NCBI RefSeq assembly: GCF_001437075.1
Contig: NZ_JQBX01000011.1
Location: 1 to 64,000 of the forward strand
Length of the DNA stretch: 64,000 nt
Direction of reading: 5' to 3'
Source of the DNA: Pediococcus stilesii
Lineage (GTDB): Bacteria; Bacillota; Bacilli; Lactobacillales; Lactobacillaceae
Shown: positions 1-7,309 of the stretch, in pieces
Layout of the letters: every line of letters begins with the position of its first letter
How positions within the stretch are numbered: position 1 is the first letter of the stretch
Notes under the pieces: model-generated
Told to the model about the DNA's origin: nothing
The model's database searches: none
What the model saw: only the letters and a program-made list of their open reading frames with translations
Made by a program: the position numbers and the translations under genes

Positions 1-40
1 CACACCAAATATTGTACAGCCAATATTTTGAGTGATAGAA

Positions 41-72
41 AAAAGTTTCGAATTTGGGGTTCGAAACTTTTT
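41..72. terminator. Rho-independent terminator, probably bidirectional
   Basis: A perfect 12-bp inverted repeat (41-52 and 60-71) with a 7-nt loop has a T-run on its 3' side and an A-run on its 5' side. It can end transcripts from the left edge of the window and the leftward CLC gene. Confidence 0.8.
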
Positions 73-115
73 TATTTACATTTATACTATTGATAGGCAG
101 TTTTCGCTTACTTTT

Positions 116-1636
116 TTACATTAAATTATTAAAATACTCCTTAACCCGGCCACGTTGTCCGTGGTGGGTGGTGACGATTAATGTATCGCCAACCTTAATA
201 ACGGAATCTCCGGCAGGGATCAGTTGGCTTGAGCCACGATGAATGCTGATAAGTAAGCTTTGTTTTGGCCACTTGATGTTACGAACGGCCATTCCATCGA
301 GTGGAGATCCTTCTGTTATGGGGACTTCCACCCGATCTTGTGGACCAGATGGGGTTGCCGTAATTGTTGGGACTAACTGATGTAGTAATGATTCATAGAT
401 TGGTTCACCGCCCATTAAATCAAGAACAATGTACGCCGTTAGGGCTACCACGGCCAAAGGCATTAGATGCTGCAACGAGCCAACCATTTCAGTGATTAAT
501 AAAATGGCAGTAAAAGGCGCTTTACCAATTGCAGCAAAGTAACCGGCCATCGCATAAATGACAAAGTTAGGCAGATAGCTGGGATTAATCAGGTGAAGGC
601 CAGTCATAGCACTAACATAGACTGTTCCAAAAACGGCTCCTAAAGTTAAGATCGGTAGGAAAATTCCTCCGGGTAAACCAGAACCATACGAAATCATTGA
701 GAAGACGAATCGAACTATCAGTAGGATGATCATCGTTAATAAAACAGGATGAATACGAGCGATATATGTAATTAATTCGTTCCCGCCACCAAGATAACTC
801 GGCCATAATAAACCCACCGGAATAATAAGAACAAATGGAACAATGCTATGTAGCCAACGTGGTAGAAAAGTTAATTTTCCGTACCAAGCTTTTAAACGAA
901 GGGTACAAATTTGATATAGCCGGCCGAAAATTCCCAGCAGGATGCCAAGAAGAATTAAATGCCAGTACATTCCAAGTGGTAACGAGCGAGGATGGTTCAT
1001 TGCTAAAACAGGAGTTAATCCAAAGAAGTTTAGTGAAACGAAATTGGAAACAATTGCGCTAGTCAGGGCACTGATCCAAACTAAAGGTGAGAAGTTATGA
1101 TAAATCTCTTCGAGGACGAAAAGCGTGCTGGCGATGGGAGCGTTGAAGGCTGCCGATAGACCTGCCGCGGCCCCACCGGCAATCATTACGCGACGTTGAG
1201 ATCCAGAGTAGTGACGAAATTTGCTCCATCCTTGGCCAACAACGGCCCCCAACTGAATGGATGGTCCTTCGCGTCCAAGCATTAGTCCGGATCCGATTGC
1301 GAGAATTCCACCGACAAATTTTTTCCAGAGGACAGGCCACCATTTTTCTTCGTATTCGCCGGCGAGCTGTCCCTCAATTTGAGGAATTCCGGAGCCAGAA
1401 ATTTCAGGAGTCTTTTTGACAAAAAAACCAACAATGAAGGCTAACGCGACATTGATAGCCAAAATAATAAGAATCCAGATCCAGTTATTTGCTGCTTGTT
1501 GATAAAGCTGTTGAAAAAATTTTAACATGTGTTCAATTGATAATCTAAAAGTACTAACGATTAGTCCAATCAGCGTGCCAATTACGATTGAATTTAATAA
1601 TGTTAACAAACGGGTATCTTCAATTTTAAAGTGCAA
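116..1636 (-). CDS. CLC-family chloride channel or H+/Cl- antiporter with C-terminal RCK_C (TrkA-C) domain
   Basis: Polytopic membrane protein of the voltage-gated chloride channel family, about 506 aa. The CLC signatures are visible: GSGIPQ near residue 81, GREGP near 121 and GGIFLP further on. The gating glutamate of GREGP and the paired glutamates near 176-177 (the position of the internal proton glutamate in CLC-ec1) are both kept. By family knowledge this favours a proton-coupled antiporter over a passive channel. The last 70 residues resemble a TrkA-C/RCK_C ligand-binding domain. I start at TTG 1636 because a strong GGGGGAG lies 8 nt upstream; the ATG at 1663 has no good ribosome site. 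The role is probably acid or ionic homeostasis. Confidence 0.9.
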   Translation of the reverse strand: MHFKIEDTRLLTLLNSIVIGTLIGLIVSTFRLSIEHMLKFFQQLYQQAANNWIWILIILAINVALAFIVGFFVKKTPEISGSGIPQIEGQLAGEYEEKWWPVLWKKFVGGILAIGSGLMLGREGPSIQLGAVVGQGWSKFRHYSGSQRRVMIAGGAAAGLSAAFNAPIASTLFVLEEIYHNFSPLVWISALTSAIVSNFVSLNFFGLTPVLAMNHPRSLPLGMYWHLILLGILLGIFGRLYQICTLRLKAWYGKLTFLPRWLHSIVPFVLIIPVGLLWPSYLGGGNELITYIARIHPVLLTMIILLIVRFVFSMISYGSGLPGGIFLPILTLGAVFGTVYVSAMTGLHLINPSYLPNFVIYAMAGYFAAIGKAPFTAILLITEMVGSLQHLMPLAVVALTAYIVLDLMGGEPIYESLLHQLVPTITATPSGPQDRVEVPITEGSPLDGMAVRNIKWPKQSLLISIHRGSSQLIPAGDSVIKVGDTLIVTTHHGQRGRVKEYFNNLM

Positions 1637-1739
1637 GTTCTCGTCTCCCCCAAAAAATGTCATGTTTTCATCGTATCACAATATTACATGATAAATTGTA
1701 TAATATAATGGAAAGAAATTTAAGTTAGGTGGAAAACTA

Positions 1740-2366
1740 ATGAAAAAAATTGTAAGCTTTGCAGGTTTTGACACGTTGTTTGATATCGATCCCTTCTATG
1801 ATGCGATTGGAAGATTAGGAAAGAGATATAACATCGATGAAAAATTAATTCGTGATACTTATCAGGCAAAAGAGCGGGAGCTGATGCAACAAGTTCCTTT
1901 TGAAAAATATTCAAAATTAATGGAAGATGCTTTGAACCAAACGGCAAAAGAATTGAATTTTGAAATTACGCCAAGTGACTTTAGCGATGTATTAATCGCA
2001 CATACGGTGGTCAAGCCTTTTCCGGATGCACCAACTGCTCTGTATCAAATTCAAGAAAAGGGTTATGAAACCGTCTTGATGACGAATCATTCAAAAGACC
2101 TGATCCGAAGTAACATGATTAATTTAGACCATAATTTCAATGCGGTTTTTACTGCTGAAGATGCAAAATCATACAAGCCCAGCCCAGAATTTTTTAACTT
2201 TGTAAACGAACAGTTGGGCGAAGTAGATGAACATATCCATATTGCGGTGGATATGGATAAAGATATTGTTCCCGCACAAAAGGCAGGTTGGCGAGTAATT
2301 CCAATTGATCGAAAAAATGAGTCAGCATCGATTGCGTCATTGATGGATACAATCGATAACTTGTAA
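1740..2366 (+). CDS. HAD-superfamily protein lacking the motif I nucleophile
   Basis: A 208-aa protein with the layout of a haloacid dehalogenase-type HAD with a helical cap. The motif II region (VLMTNHS), a motif III lysine (SYKPSP) and a motif IV acidic run (VDMDKD) are visible. Motif I is unusual. Where haloacid dehalogenases have FDxYGTLFD, this protein has FAGFDTLFD at residues 7-15, so Ala8 sits in place of the nucleophilic Asp and the downstream glycine is Asp. It may therefore not be a phosphatase or dehalogenase; a binding or regulatory role, or use of Asp11, is possible. AGGTGG precedes the ATG by 7 nt. It is divergent from the CLC gene. Confidence 0.75.
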   Translation: MKKIVSFAGFDTLFDIDPFYDAIGRLGKRYNIDEKLIRDTYQAKERELMQQVPFEKYSKLMEDALNQTAKELNFEITPSDFSDVLIAHTVVKPFPDAPTALYQIQEKGYETVLMTNHSKDLIRSNMINLDHNFNAVFTAEDAKSYKPSPEFFNFVNEQLGEVDEHIHIAVDMDKDIVPAQKAGWRVIPIDRKNESASIASLMDTIDNL

Positions 2367-2439
2367 CAACCCTTTTTATTAGTTAATATCCTTAATCTTT
2401 GGTATCCTATCCATGAATAAAAGAAATGGAGGGACTAAC

Positions 2440-3354
2440 ATGTCAGAGTTTATTAAAATCGGTAAAAGTGATGTCGAATCAACCATTATGGGGTTAGGTG
2501 CCAATAAGGTTGGCGGTCATAATATCTTCTCGGGACTAGACGATAAGGATGGTTACGAAGTTGTTCGGACAGCTTTAGATGACGGAATTCGAATGATCGA
2601 TACGGCTTTTGCGTATGGAAACGGCCGCTCAGAAGAAATCATCGGTGAAGTATTGAAAGATTACGATCGACATGAGGTTACGATTGCGACCAAAGCAGCT
2701 CAAGATGATAACAATGGGTACGCTCCTAATAATGATCCCGCATTTTTAACAAAACAAATTGATGCAGCGTTGAAGCGTCTTCAAACGGATTACATTGATA
2801 TTTTTTATATCCATTTTCCTGATGAAGTTACAAATAAGCGGGATGCCGTTGAAGCCCTAGTTAAGGCACGCGAGGCTGGTAAGATTAGGGCAATCGGATT
2901 ATCGAACTTCTCTTTGGATCAAATTAAAGAAGCAAATATTGATAATCAAATTGACGTTGTTGAGGATAATTATAGTCTGGTTTACCGAAGCCCAGAAGAA
3001 AATTTATTACCATATTTACGCGAAAATAATATTTCCTTTGTGCCATATTTTCCATTGGCATCAGGTTTGCTAACTGGTAAATATGAACGTTCGGATTACA
3101 TGAAGTTCCCTCGTTTTACTGAAAAACAATTTGGAGATATTATTGGATCAATTAAAAAGGTTCGGGGCTTGGCGGAAGAAAAAGGTGTTACCGTAGCTCA
3201 ATTAATCTTGGCCTGGTATCTTAAAAATCCTGAAATTGCGGTGGTAATTCCCGGTGCTCGAAAGGCTGACCAAATTAAGAGTAACGCCGAGGCACTTCAA
3301 ATTGAATTGAGCGATTCAATGTATAAACAAATTGACCAATTATTTAAATTTTAG
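2440..3354 (+). CDS. Aldo/keto reductase
   Basis: A 304-aa single-domain (beta/alpha)8 NADPH-dependent oxidoreductase. The catalytic tetrad is recognisable: Asp54 and Tyr59 (DTAFAYG), Lys85 (ATKAA) and His125 (FYIHFPD). The cofactor-binding end is present (VVIPGARKADQI). I use ATG 2440 because a GGAGGG box sits 6-7 nt upstream; an in-frame ATG at 2413 has none. It reduces aldehydes or ketones in the cytoplasm, but the substrate cannot be told. It probably has its own promoter and ends at the hairpin at 3425. Confidence 0.88.
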   Translation: MSEFIKIGKSDVESTIMGLGANKVGGHNIFSGLDDKDGYEVVRTALDDGIRMIDTAFAYGNGRSEEIIGEVLKDYDRHEVTIATKAAQDDNNGYAPNNDPAFLTKQIDAALKRLQTDYIDIFYIHFPDEVTNKRDAVEALVKAREAGKIRAIGLSNFSLDQIKEANIDNQIDVVEDNYSLVYRSPEENLLPYLRENNISFVPYFPLASGLLTGKYERSDYMKFPRFTEKQFGDIIGSIKKVRGLAEEKGVTVAQLILAWYLKNPEIAVVIPGARKADQIKSNAEALQIELSDSMYKQIDQLFKF

Positions 3355-3424
3355 AGAAGAATCCGGAGGCTAATGACGGCCGTCTAAATTTCCTCTAAAA
3401 AATTATTTAGTCGATTGAAATAAG

Positions 3425-3465
3425 AAAGACCGATAACATTCTTTGAATTGTCATCGGTCTTTTTT
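3425..3465 (+). terminator. Rho-independent terminator of the aldo/keto reductase gene
   Basis: 14-bp arms (3425-3438 and 3449-3462) with one internal mismatch, followed by a T-run. Confidence 0.85.
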
Positions 3466-3511
3466 GCATGGTGGTTAATTTTTACTCCATATGTGATTTA
3501 GGGCGTTTTGT

Positions 3512-3541
3512 TTTACACCAAAATATGATTAGTCTTATACT
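3512..3541 (+). promoter_or_regulatory. Sigma-A promoter of the esterase gene
   Basis: TTTACA (3512-3517), an 18-nt spacer and TATACT (3536-3541). The cre site begins at the last base of the -10 box. Confidence 0.6.
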
Positions 3542-3554
3542 GTTAACGTTTACA
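3541..3554 (-). promoter_or_regulatory. CcpA cre operator
   Basis: The minus strand reads TGTAAACGTTAACA, a full match to the cre consensus TGWAANCGNTNWCA. It covers the expected transcription start just after the -10 box, a position where CcpA normally represses. This suggests carbon catabolite repression of the esterase. Confidence 0.7.
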
Positions 3555-3609
3555 AGCATCGTAGACAGACATGACTGTAATTAAAACATGATTTTACGGA
3601 GGAAAGTTA

Positions 3610-4404
3610 ATGTCAAACGTGAAAGTTGAAAAAGATGTTGTATATAACTCAAAATACGGTTTACAAATGGATGTCTATCAAGACGTGGATAGCGTAAGCG
3701 ACGAACGGCGGGCAATTATTGATATTCATGGCGGTGGCTGGTGGTTAGGCTATAAGGAAGAAGAAACCGGTTGGGCGAATAATTTTGCTGAAAACGGATA
3801 TATCGTGTTTGTTCCTAATTATCGATTGGCCCCGGATGCTTTGTTTCCAGCACCGATTGAAGATTTAATCGGATTATATAACTGGATTAAAGATTCCGAT
3901 TATCAGTTTGACCGATCAAAAATTGGTGCGGTTGGGATGTCCGCGGGTGGAAATCTAGCAATTGAGCTGGGACTCCGATTAGGGATTCCAATTGCATCAT
4001 GGTCGGGAATCATTGATTTAGATCACTGGATTGAAACTCATCCAGATGTGGTCGCCTCTAAGAAAAACGCTCCGATTCCAGGCACTCCAGTTGAAAATAT
4101 CAACCAGGATGGCGGTAATGACCCGTATTATAAGTGGTTCGTTCTCAATTATGTGAATAACGATCAGGAACTTTTAAAAGAAGCATCACTACTTAATCGA
4201 ATTTACAAGTCGGCCGGTCCAATGTTTATTGCCAATTCGTTGGACGAAATAGTACCAATGGATGGTGTTTTAAAATTGCAGGAAGAATTAACAAATAACG
4301 GAATTGAATCAGTTTTTCAAACGGTAAGTGGTCACGGTCATGGCGAAGCTTACATGGAACACGCTCAAAAAGGAACGCTGGCATTTTTTGATGACCATCT
4401 ATAG
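3610..4404 (+). CDS. Alpha/beta hydrolase, HSL-type carboxylesterase
   Basis: A 264-aa cytoplasmic esterase/lipase. The hormone-sensitive-lipase oxyanion motif HGGGW is at residues 40-44 and the nucleophile elbow GMSAG at 109-113 (Ser111). The likely acid is Asp212 (SLDE) and the likely base is a His in GHGHG (242 or 244). There is no signal peptide. GGAGG lies 8 nt upstream of the ATG. The gene is monocistronic with its own promoter, a perfect cre site and a terminator. The natural substrate is unknown; short-chain esters are typical of the family. Confidence 0.88.
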   Translation: MSNVKVEKDVVYNSKYGLQMDVYQDVDSVSDERRAIIDIHGGGWWLGYKEEETGWANNFAENGYIVFVPNYRLAPDALFPAPIEDLIGLYNWIKDSDYQFDRSKIGAVGMSAGGNLAIELGLRLGIPIASWSGIIDLDHWIETHPDVVASKKNAPIPGTPVENINQDGGNDPYYKWFVLNYVNNDQELLKEASLLNRIYKSAGPMFIANSLDEIVPMDGVLKLQEELTNNGIESVFQTVSGHGHGEAYMEHAQKGTLAFFDDHL

Positions 4405-4428
4405 GCAAAAGTAGTCAGAAATTCACGG

Positions 4429-4475
4429 GGTGTATTTGCAAACATGAAAAATTGTATGCAGATACACCTTTTTTT
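4429..4475 (+). terminator. Rho-independent terminator of the esterase gene
   Basis: 12-bp arms (4429-4440 and 4457-4468, one G:U pair) followed by seven T. Confidence 0.85.
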
Positions 4476-4492
4476 AAAAGAAGGTTGATTTG

Positions 4493-5032
4493 ATGAAAAA
4501 GGATCGTTTTGAAGCTTTTACAGACGGGGTACTTGCAATTATTTTAACGATATTGGTACTTGATATTCATCTAAATAGTAACAATCATTCTTTGAAGGTT
4601 TTAATTAATGTATTGCCTGAATTTGCAGCGTACATCGTTTCCTTCATTATAATTGCCGTTATGTGAGTTAATCATCATTATTTATTTTTGAGAGTTAAAG
4701 GGATTAATCACAAGATGATTTACATTAATATTTTGTTGTTATTTTGGGCAACAATTTTACCGGCAACAACGGCTTGGTTTGGCTCAGACATTGAGTCGGA
4801 ACTTGCGGCATTACTATACGCTACTAATGTTTTATTCTATAATCTAGCTTTTTTAATTTTAATTTACGAGGTTCAGCGGTCAAACGATTATTTACAACGG
4901 AAACTTAAATATGGACTCATATCAGTTCTATTTAACGTATTGACCGTTTTAATCGTCTTTATCTGGCCACCATTTATTTTAATTAGTCTATTATTAGATG
5001 TCACACTGTGGGCAATTCAACCAGTGATTTAG
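4493..5032 (+). pseudogene. TMEM175/DUF1211-type potassium channel gene with an in-frame TGA
   Basis: The frame from ATG 4493 reads RFEAFTDGVLAI, the RxxxFxDG signature of bacterial TMEM175 channels, then meets TGA at 4664-4666 (codon 58). The same frame continues with VNHHYLF, the lone asparagine-histidine motif, and further membrane segments to 5032. In the family the interrupted position is normally Trp (WxNHH), so TGG to TGA explains the break. The distal 114-codon frame (ATG 4688) has no ribosome site and lacks the filter-forming first helix. As read, the gene is inactive. Alternatives are a sequencing error or low-level readthrough. Confidence 0.8.
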
Positions 5033-5081
5033 TTTGAAAAGCCCTATTTTCTTAATTCTTTACAATTTAGAATCGTTTTAA

Positions 5082-5110
5082 TTGAAAACGGTTTAACAAG
5101 GTGTTAGACT
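5082..5110 (+). promoter_or_regulatory. Promoter of nox with a cre-like site in the spacer
   Basis: TTGAAA (5082-5087), a 17-nt spacer and TAGACT (5105-5110). The segment 5083-5096 matches the cre consensus with one mismatch (A for the penultimate C), so CcpA control is possible but unproven. Confidence 0.6.
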
Positions 5111-5145
5111 GGCATTGTAAAAAAGTTGAAAGTAGGTAGATACAT

Positions 5146-6516
5146 ATGGATAAAACAAAAATTATTATTGTTGGAGCATCACATGGTGGGCATGAATCAG
5201 CGATTGAGCTTTTAGATAAGTATGAAAACGTTGACGTAACAATTTATGAAGCCGGCGATTTTGTTTCATTTATGTCATGTGGGATGCAACTTTACTTAGA
5301 AGACCAGGTAACAGATGTAAACGATGTTCGTAATTTCCGTCCTGAAGACATCACTTCAAAAGGTGGCAATATTTACAATAACCATGAAGTTACTGCGATT
5401 GACGCCGATAAGAAACAAGTGACAGTCAAAGATGTAAAGAACGGTACTGAAGAACAAGTTGATTATGATAAGTTAATTTTAAGTTCAGGAGTTACACCAA
5501 AGAATTTACCAGTACCAGGAACTGATTTGAAGAATGTTTACTTAATGCGTGGATATGATTGGGCAACGAAGATTAAAGCTGCTTTAACAGACGATAGTAT
5601 TAAGAATGTTGCTGTTGTTGGTTCAGGATATATTGGTATCGAAGCGGCCGAAGTGTTTGCTAAAAACGGTAAGCATGTAACGCTATTTGATTTCATTGAT
5701 CGTCCTCTTGGAAACTACCTTAACCATGAAATGACAGATATTATTGATAAGACATTGAAGGATAACGGAATTCAAGTTGAAATGAGTCAATCAATTACTT
5801 CATTTGCCGGCGATGGCAAAGTTGAAAGCGTTGAGACAAAGAAGGGCAGTTATCCAGCTGACCTTGTTATCCAAGCAGCCGGTGTTCAACCAAATACCGA
5901 ATGGTTGAAGGGCGTTGTTAACTTGACTGACAGAGGATTCATTGATGTTGATAGTTATCTAAGAACTAATTTACCAGACGTTTTTGCAATTGGAGATGCA
6001 ATTCTACCACTTTCAATTCCAGCAGGAAAACCATCACCAATTGCCTTAGCAACAACTGCACGTCGTGAAGCACAGTACGTTGTAAACCATATTTTTGAAA
6101 AGAAACCATCACAAATCTTTAAGGGTGTTGTTGGTTCATCAGCATTGCACGTCTTTGACGAAAACTTTGCATCAACTGGTGTGAACGAATTTACAGCAGA
6201 ACGCTCAAACGTTGAAATTGTAAATTCACACTATGTTGATCACATTCGTCCAGCATATGTTCCAGAAGGCGAAGGCAACGTTCAAGTTGATGTTGATATC
6301 ACTTACGATCCACATACACACGTTGTTTTAGGTGGAGCTGTACTTTCAACACATGATTTAACTGCACAAGGAAATGTATTAGCACTTGCCGTTGAACATA
6401 AATTAACGGTGGAAGATTTGGCCGAAGCTGACTTCTTCTTCCAACCAGGATACGACCGTCAATGGAGCTTGATTAATCTTGCTGCACAACACGCACTTGG
6501 CTACGCTAGATTCTAA
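5146..6516 (+). CDS. nox: NADH oxidase (probably water-forming), FAD-dependent
   Basis: A 456-aa flavoprotein of the pyridine nucleotide-disulfide oxidoreductase family. The N-terminal FAD fold (GASHGG, 10-15) is followed by a single redox cysteine, Cys45 (SFMSCGM), typical of NADH oxidase, NADH peroxidase and CoA-disulfide reductase. The NADH-binding GSGYIG is at 159-164, a second FAD contact (IGDAILP) near 280, and the dimerisation domain is C-terminal. It reoxidises NADH with O2, giving oxygen tolerance and redox balance. Nox and NADH peroxidase are hard to separate by eye; length and context favour Nox. Two tandem repeats and a terminator follow. Confidence 0.9.
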   Translation: MDKTKIIIVGASHGGHESAIELLDKYENVDVTIYEAGDFVSFMSCGMQLYLEDQVTDVNDVRNFRPEDITSKGGNIYNNHEVTAIDADKKQVTVKDVKNGTEEQVDYDKLILSSGVTPKNLPVPGTDLKNVYLMRGYDWATKIKAALTDDSIKNVAVVGSGYIGIEAAEVFAKNGKHVTLFDFIDRPLGNYLNHEMTDIIDKTLKDNGIQVEMSQSITSFAGDGKVESVETKKGSYPADLVIQAAGVQPNTEWLKGVVNLTDRGFIDVDSYLRTNLPDVFAIGDAILPLSIPAGKPSPIALATTARREAQYVVNHIFEKKPSQIFKGVVGSSALHVFDENFASTGVNEFTAERSNVEIVNSHYVDHIRPAYVPEGEGNVQVDVDITYDPHTHVVLGGAVLSTHDLTAQGNVLALAVEHKLTVEDLAEADFFFQPGYDRQWSLINLAAQHALGYARF

Positions 6517-6637
6517 AAAAGAAGTGTGGAAAAAATCGGGAGCCATCGAGGATTAACGTGACCAGCGGACAAGCCCGGGTTAGGGGTTTGTGCGATGGTT
6601 GGGTTAACCGGAGGAGGCTGATTTTTGGAACCGATTA
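6515..6637. repeat. Structured intergenic repeat, type A, copy 1
   Basis: Begins at the nox stop codon. The first 96 bases recur nearly identically 123 bases downstream. It can fold on itself: an internal hairpin (ACAAGCCC with GGGGTTTGT), a CCATCG/CGATGG pair, and an outer imperfect pair between its start and the bases at 6611-6632. It encodes no protein. Confidence 0.8.
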
Positions 6638-6733
6638 AAAAAAGAAGTGTGGAAAAAATCGGGAGCCATCGAGGATTAACGTGACCGGCGGACAAGCCCG
6701 GGTTAGGGTTTTGTGCGATGGTTGGGTTAACCG
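6638..6733. repeat. Structured intergenic repeat, type A, copy 2 (3' end missing)
   Basis: Matches copy 1 with only two or three substitutions over about 95 bases, then stops before the outer 3' arm. The core TCGAGGATTA is shared with repeats at 8771 and 39049-39381. Confidence 0.8.
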
Positions 6734-6754
6734 AACAATAAAATAGCTTAAAAT

Positions 6755-6801
6755 TAGTTCCGATAGCAACTAGTGAAAACTAGGCTAGCGGAACTTTTTT
6801 T
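6755..6801 (+). terminator. Rho-independent terminator after nox and the repeats
   Basis: Arms at 6755-6772 and 6780-6795 with minor mismatches, followed by seven T. It places the type A repeats inside the nox transcript. Confidence 0.8.
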
Positions 6802-6877
6802 GATTGCATGGGGATGTAGAAGCGAAAGATTTAAGTTGAAAAATATTTTTTTAGGCTGATACATAAAAGTTTGGAAA

Positions 6878-6906
6878 TTGAGTTGGATTGGCTGATTTAG
6901 TACAAT
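6878..6906 (+). promoter_or_regulatory. Promoter of the YafQ-like toxin gene
   Basis: TTGAGT (6878-6883), a 17-nt spacer and TACAAT (6901-6906), 41 bases before the start codon. Confidence 0.55.
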
Positions 6907-6947
6907 AAATTTGAAGGTATCGTTCAATTTTACAAGGGGGTGACGTA

Positions 6948-7250
6948 ATGAAGGTTAAAATCCGAAAAAATTTTCGTAAGCATGCCAAAAAATATGTTCA
7001 AACGCCTTTGGAAAAGAAAAACTTATCCAACGTGATTGATTTTTTTTACAAGAATAAGAAGATGCCGACGGATTTACAGGACCATCAGTTGCGTCACCAA
7101 ATTCAAGGGGTGCGTGACTGTCATCTAAGCACTAATTTGGTGATTATCTACTACATTTCAAACGACCAACAACGGGCGGAATTAATCGATGTTGGGCCAC
7201 ACGACGTGGTTTTTAAAAAGGGACGCGATCTCGATATTACTGGATTGTGA
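6948..7250 (+). CDS. YafQ/RelE-superfamily mRNA interferase toxin without visible antitoxin
   Basis: A 100-aa basic protein with the YafQ pattern. His46, His59, His85 and Phe89 align with E. coli YafQ His50, His63, His87 and Phe91, but the expected Asp-Trp pair is Asn63-Leu64. By family knowledge these are ribosome-dependent endoribonucleases normally paired with a DinJ-type antitoxin encoded just upstream. No antitoxin ORF is present in the 200 bases before it, and a terminator follows directly. It may be attenuated, neutralised in trans, or a remnant. GGGGGTGA precedes the ATG. Confidence 0.78.
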   Translation: MKVKIRKNFRKHAKKYVQTPLEKKNLSNVIDFFYKNKKMPTDLQDHQLRHQIQGVRDCHLSTNLVIIYYISNDQQRAELIDVGPHDVVFKKGRDLDITGL

Positions 7251-7258
7251 AATTAAAA

Positions 7259-7293
7259 AAAGACTGTGACGAAATTTTTATCACAGTCTTTTT
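7259..7293. terminator. Bidirectional Rho-independent terminator
   Basis: 11-bp perfect arms (7259-7269 and 7281-7291) with T-runs in both directions, between the convergent toxin and GlcD-type genes. Confidence 0.85.
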
Positions 7294-7309
7294 GTTGTAC
7301 ATTTTTGAC

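Noticed and set aside
4664-4666. TGA as selenocysteine codon
   Set aside because: The family has Trp here, not Cys, and no selenocysteine insertion structure or machinery is suggested.
6513-6695. 60-codon leftward ORF across the repeat
   Set aside because: It consists of the repeat itself, its translation repeats the same peptide, and it has no ribosome site.
6515-6733. Possible CRISPR array
   Set aside because: Only two long units of about 96 bases with one 27-base gap, self-folding, and no cas genes. This does not fit CRISPR spacing or repeat length.
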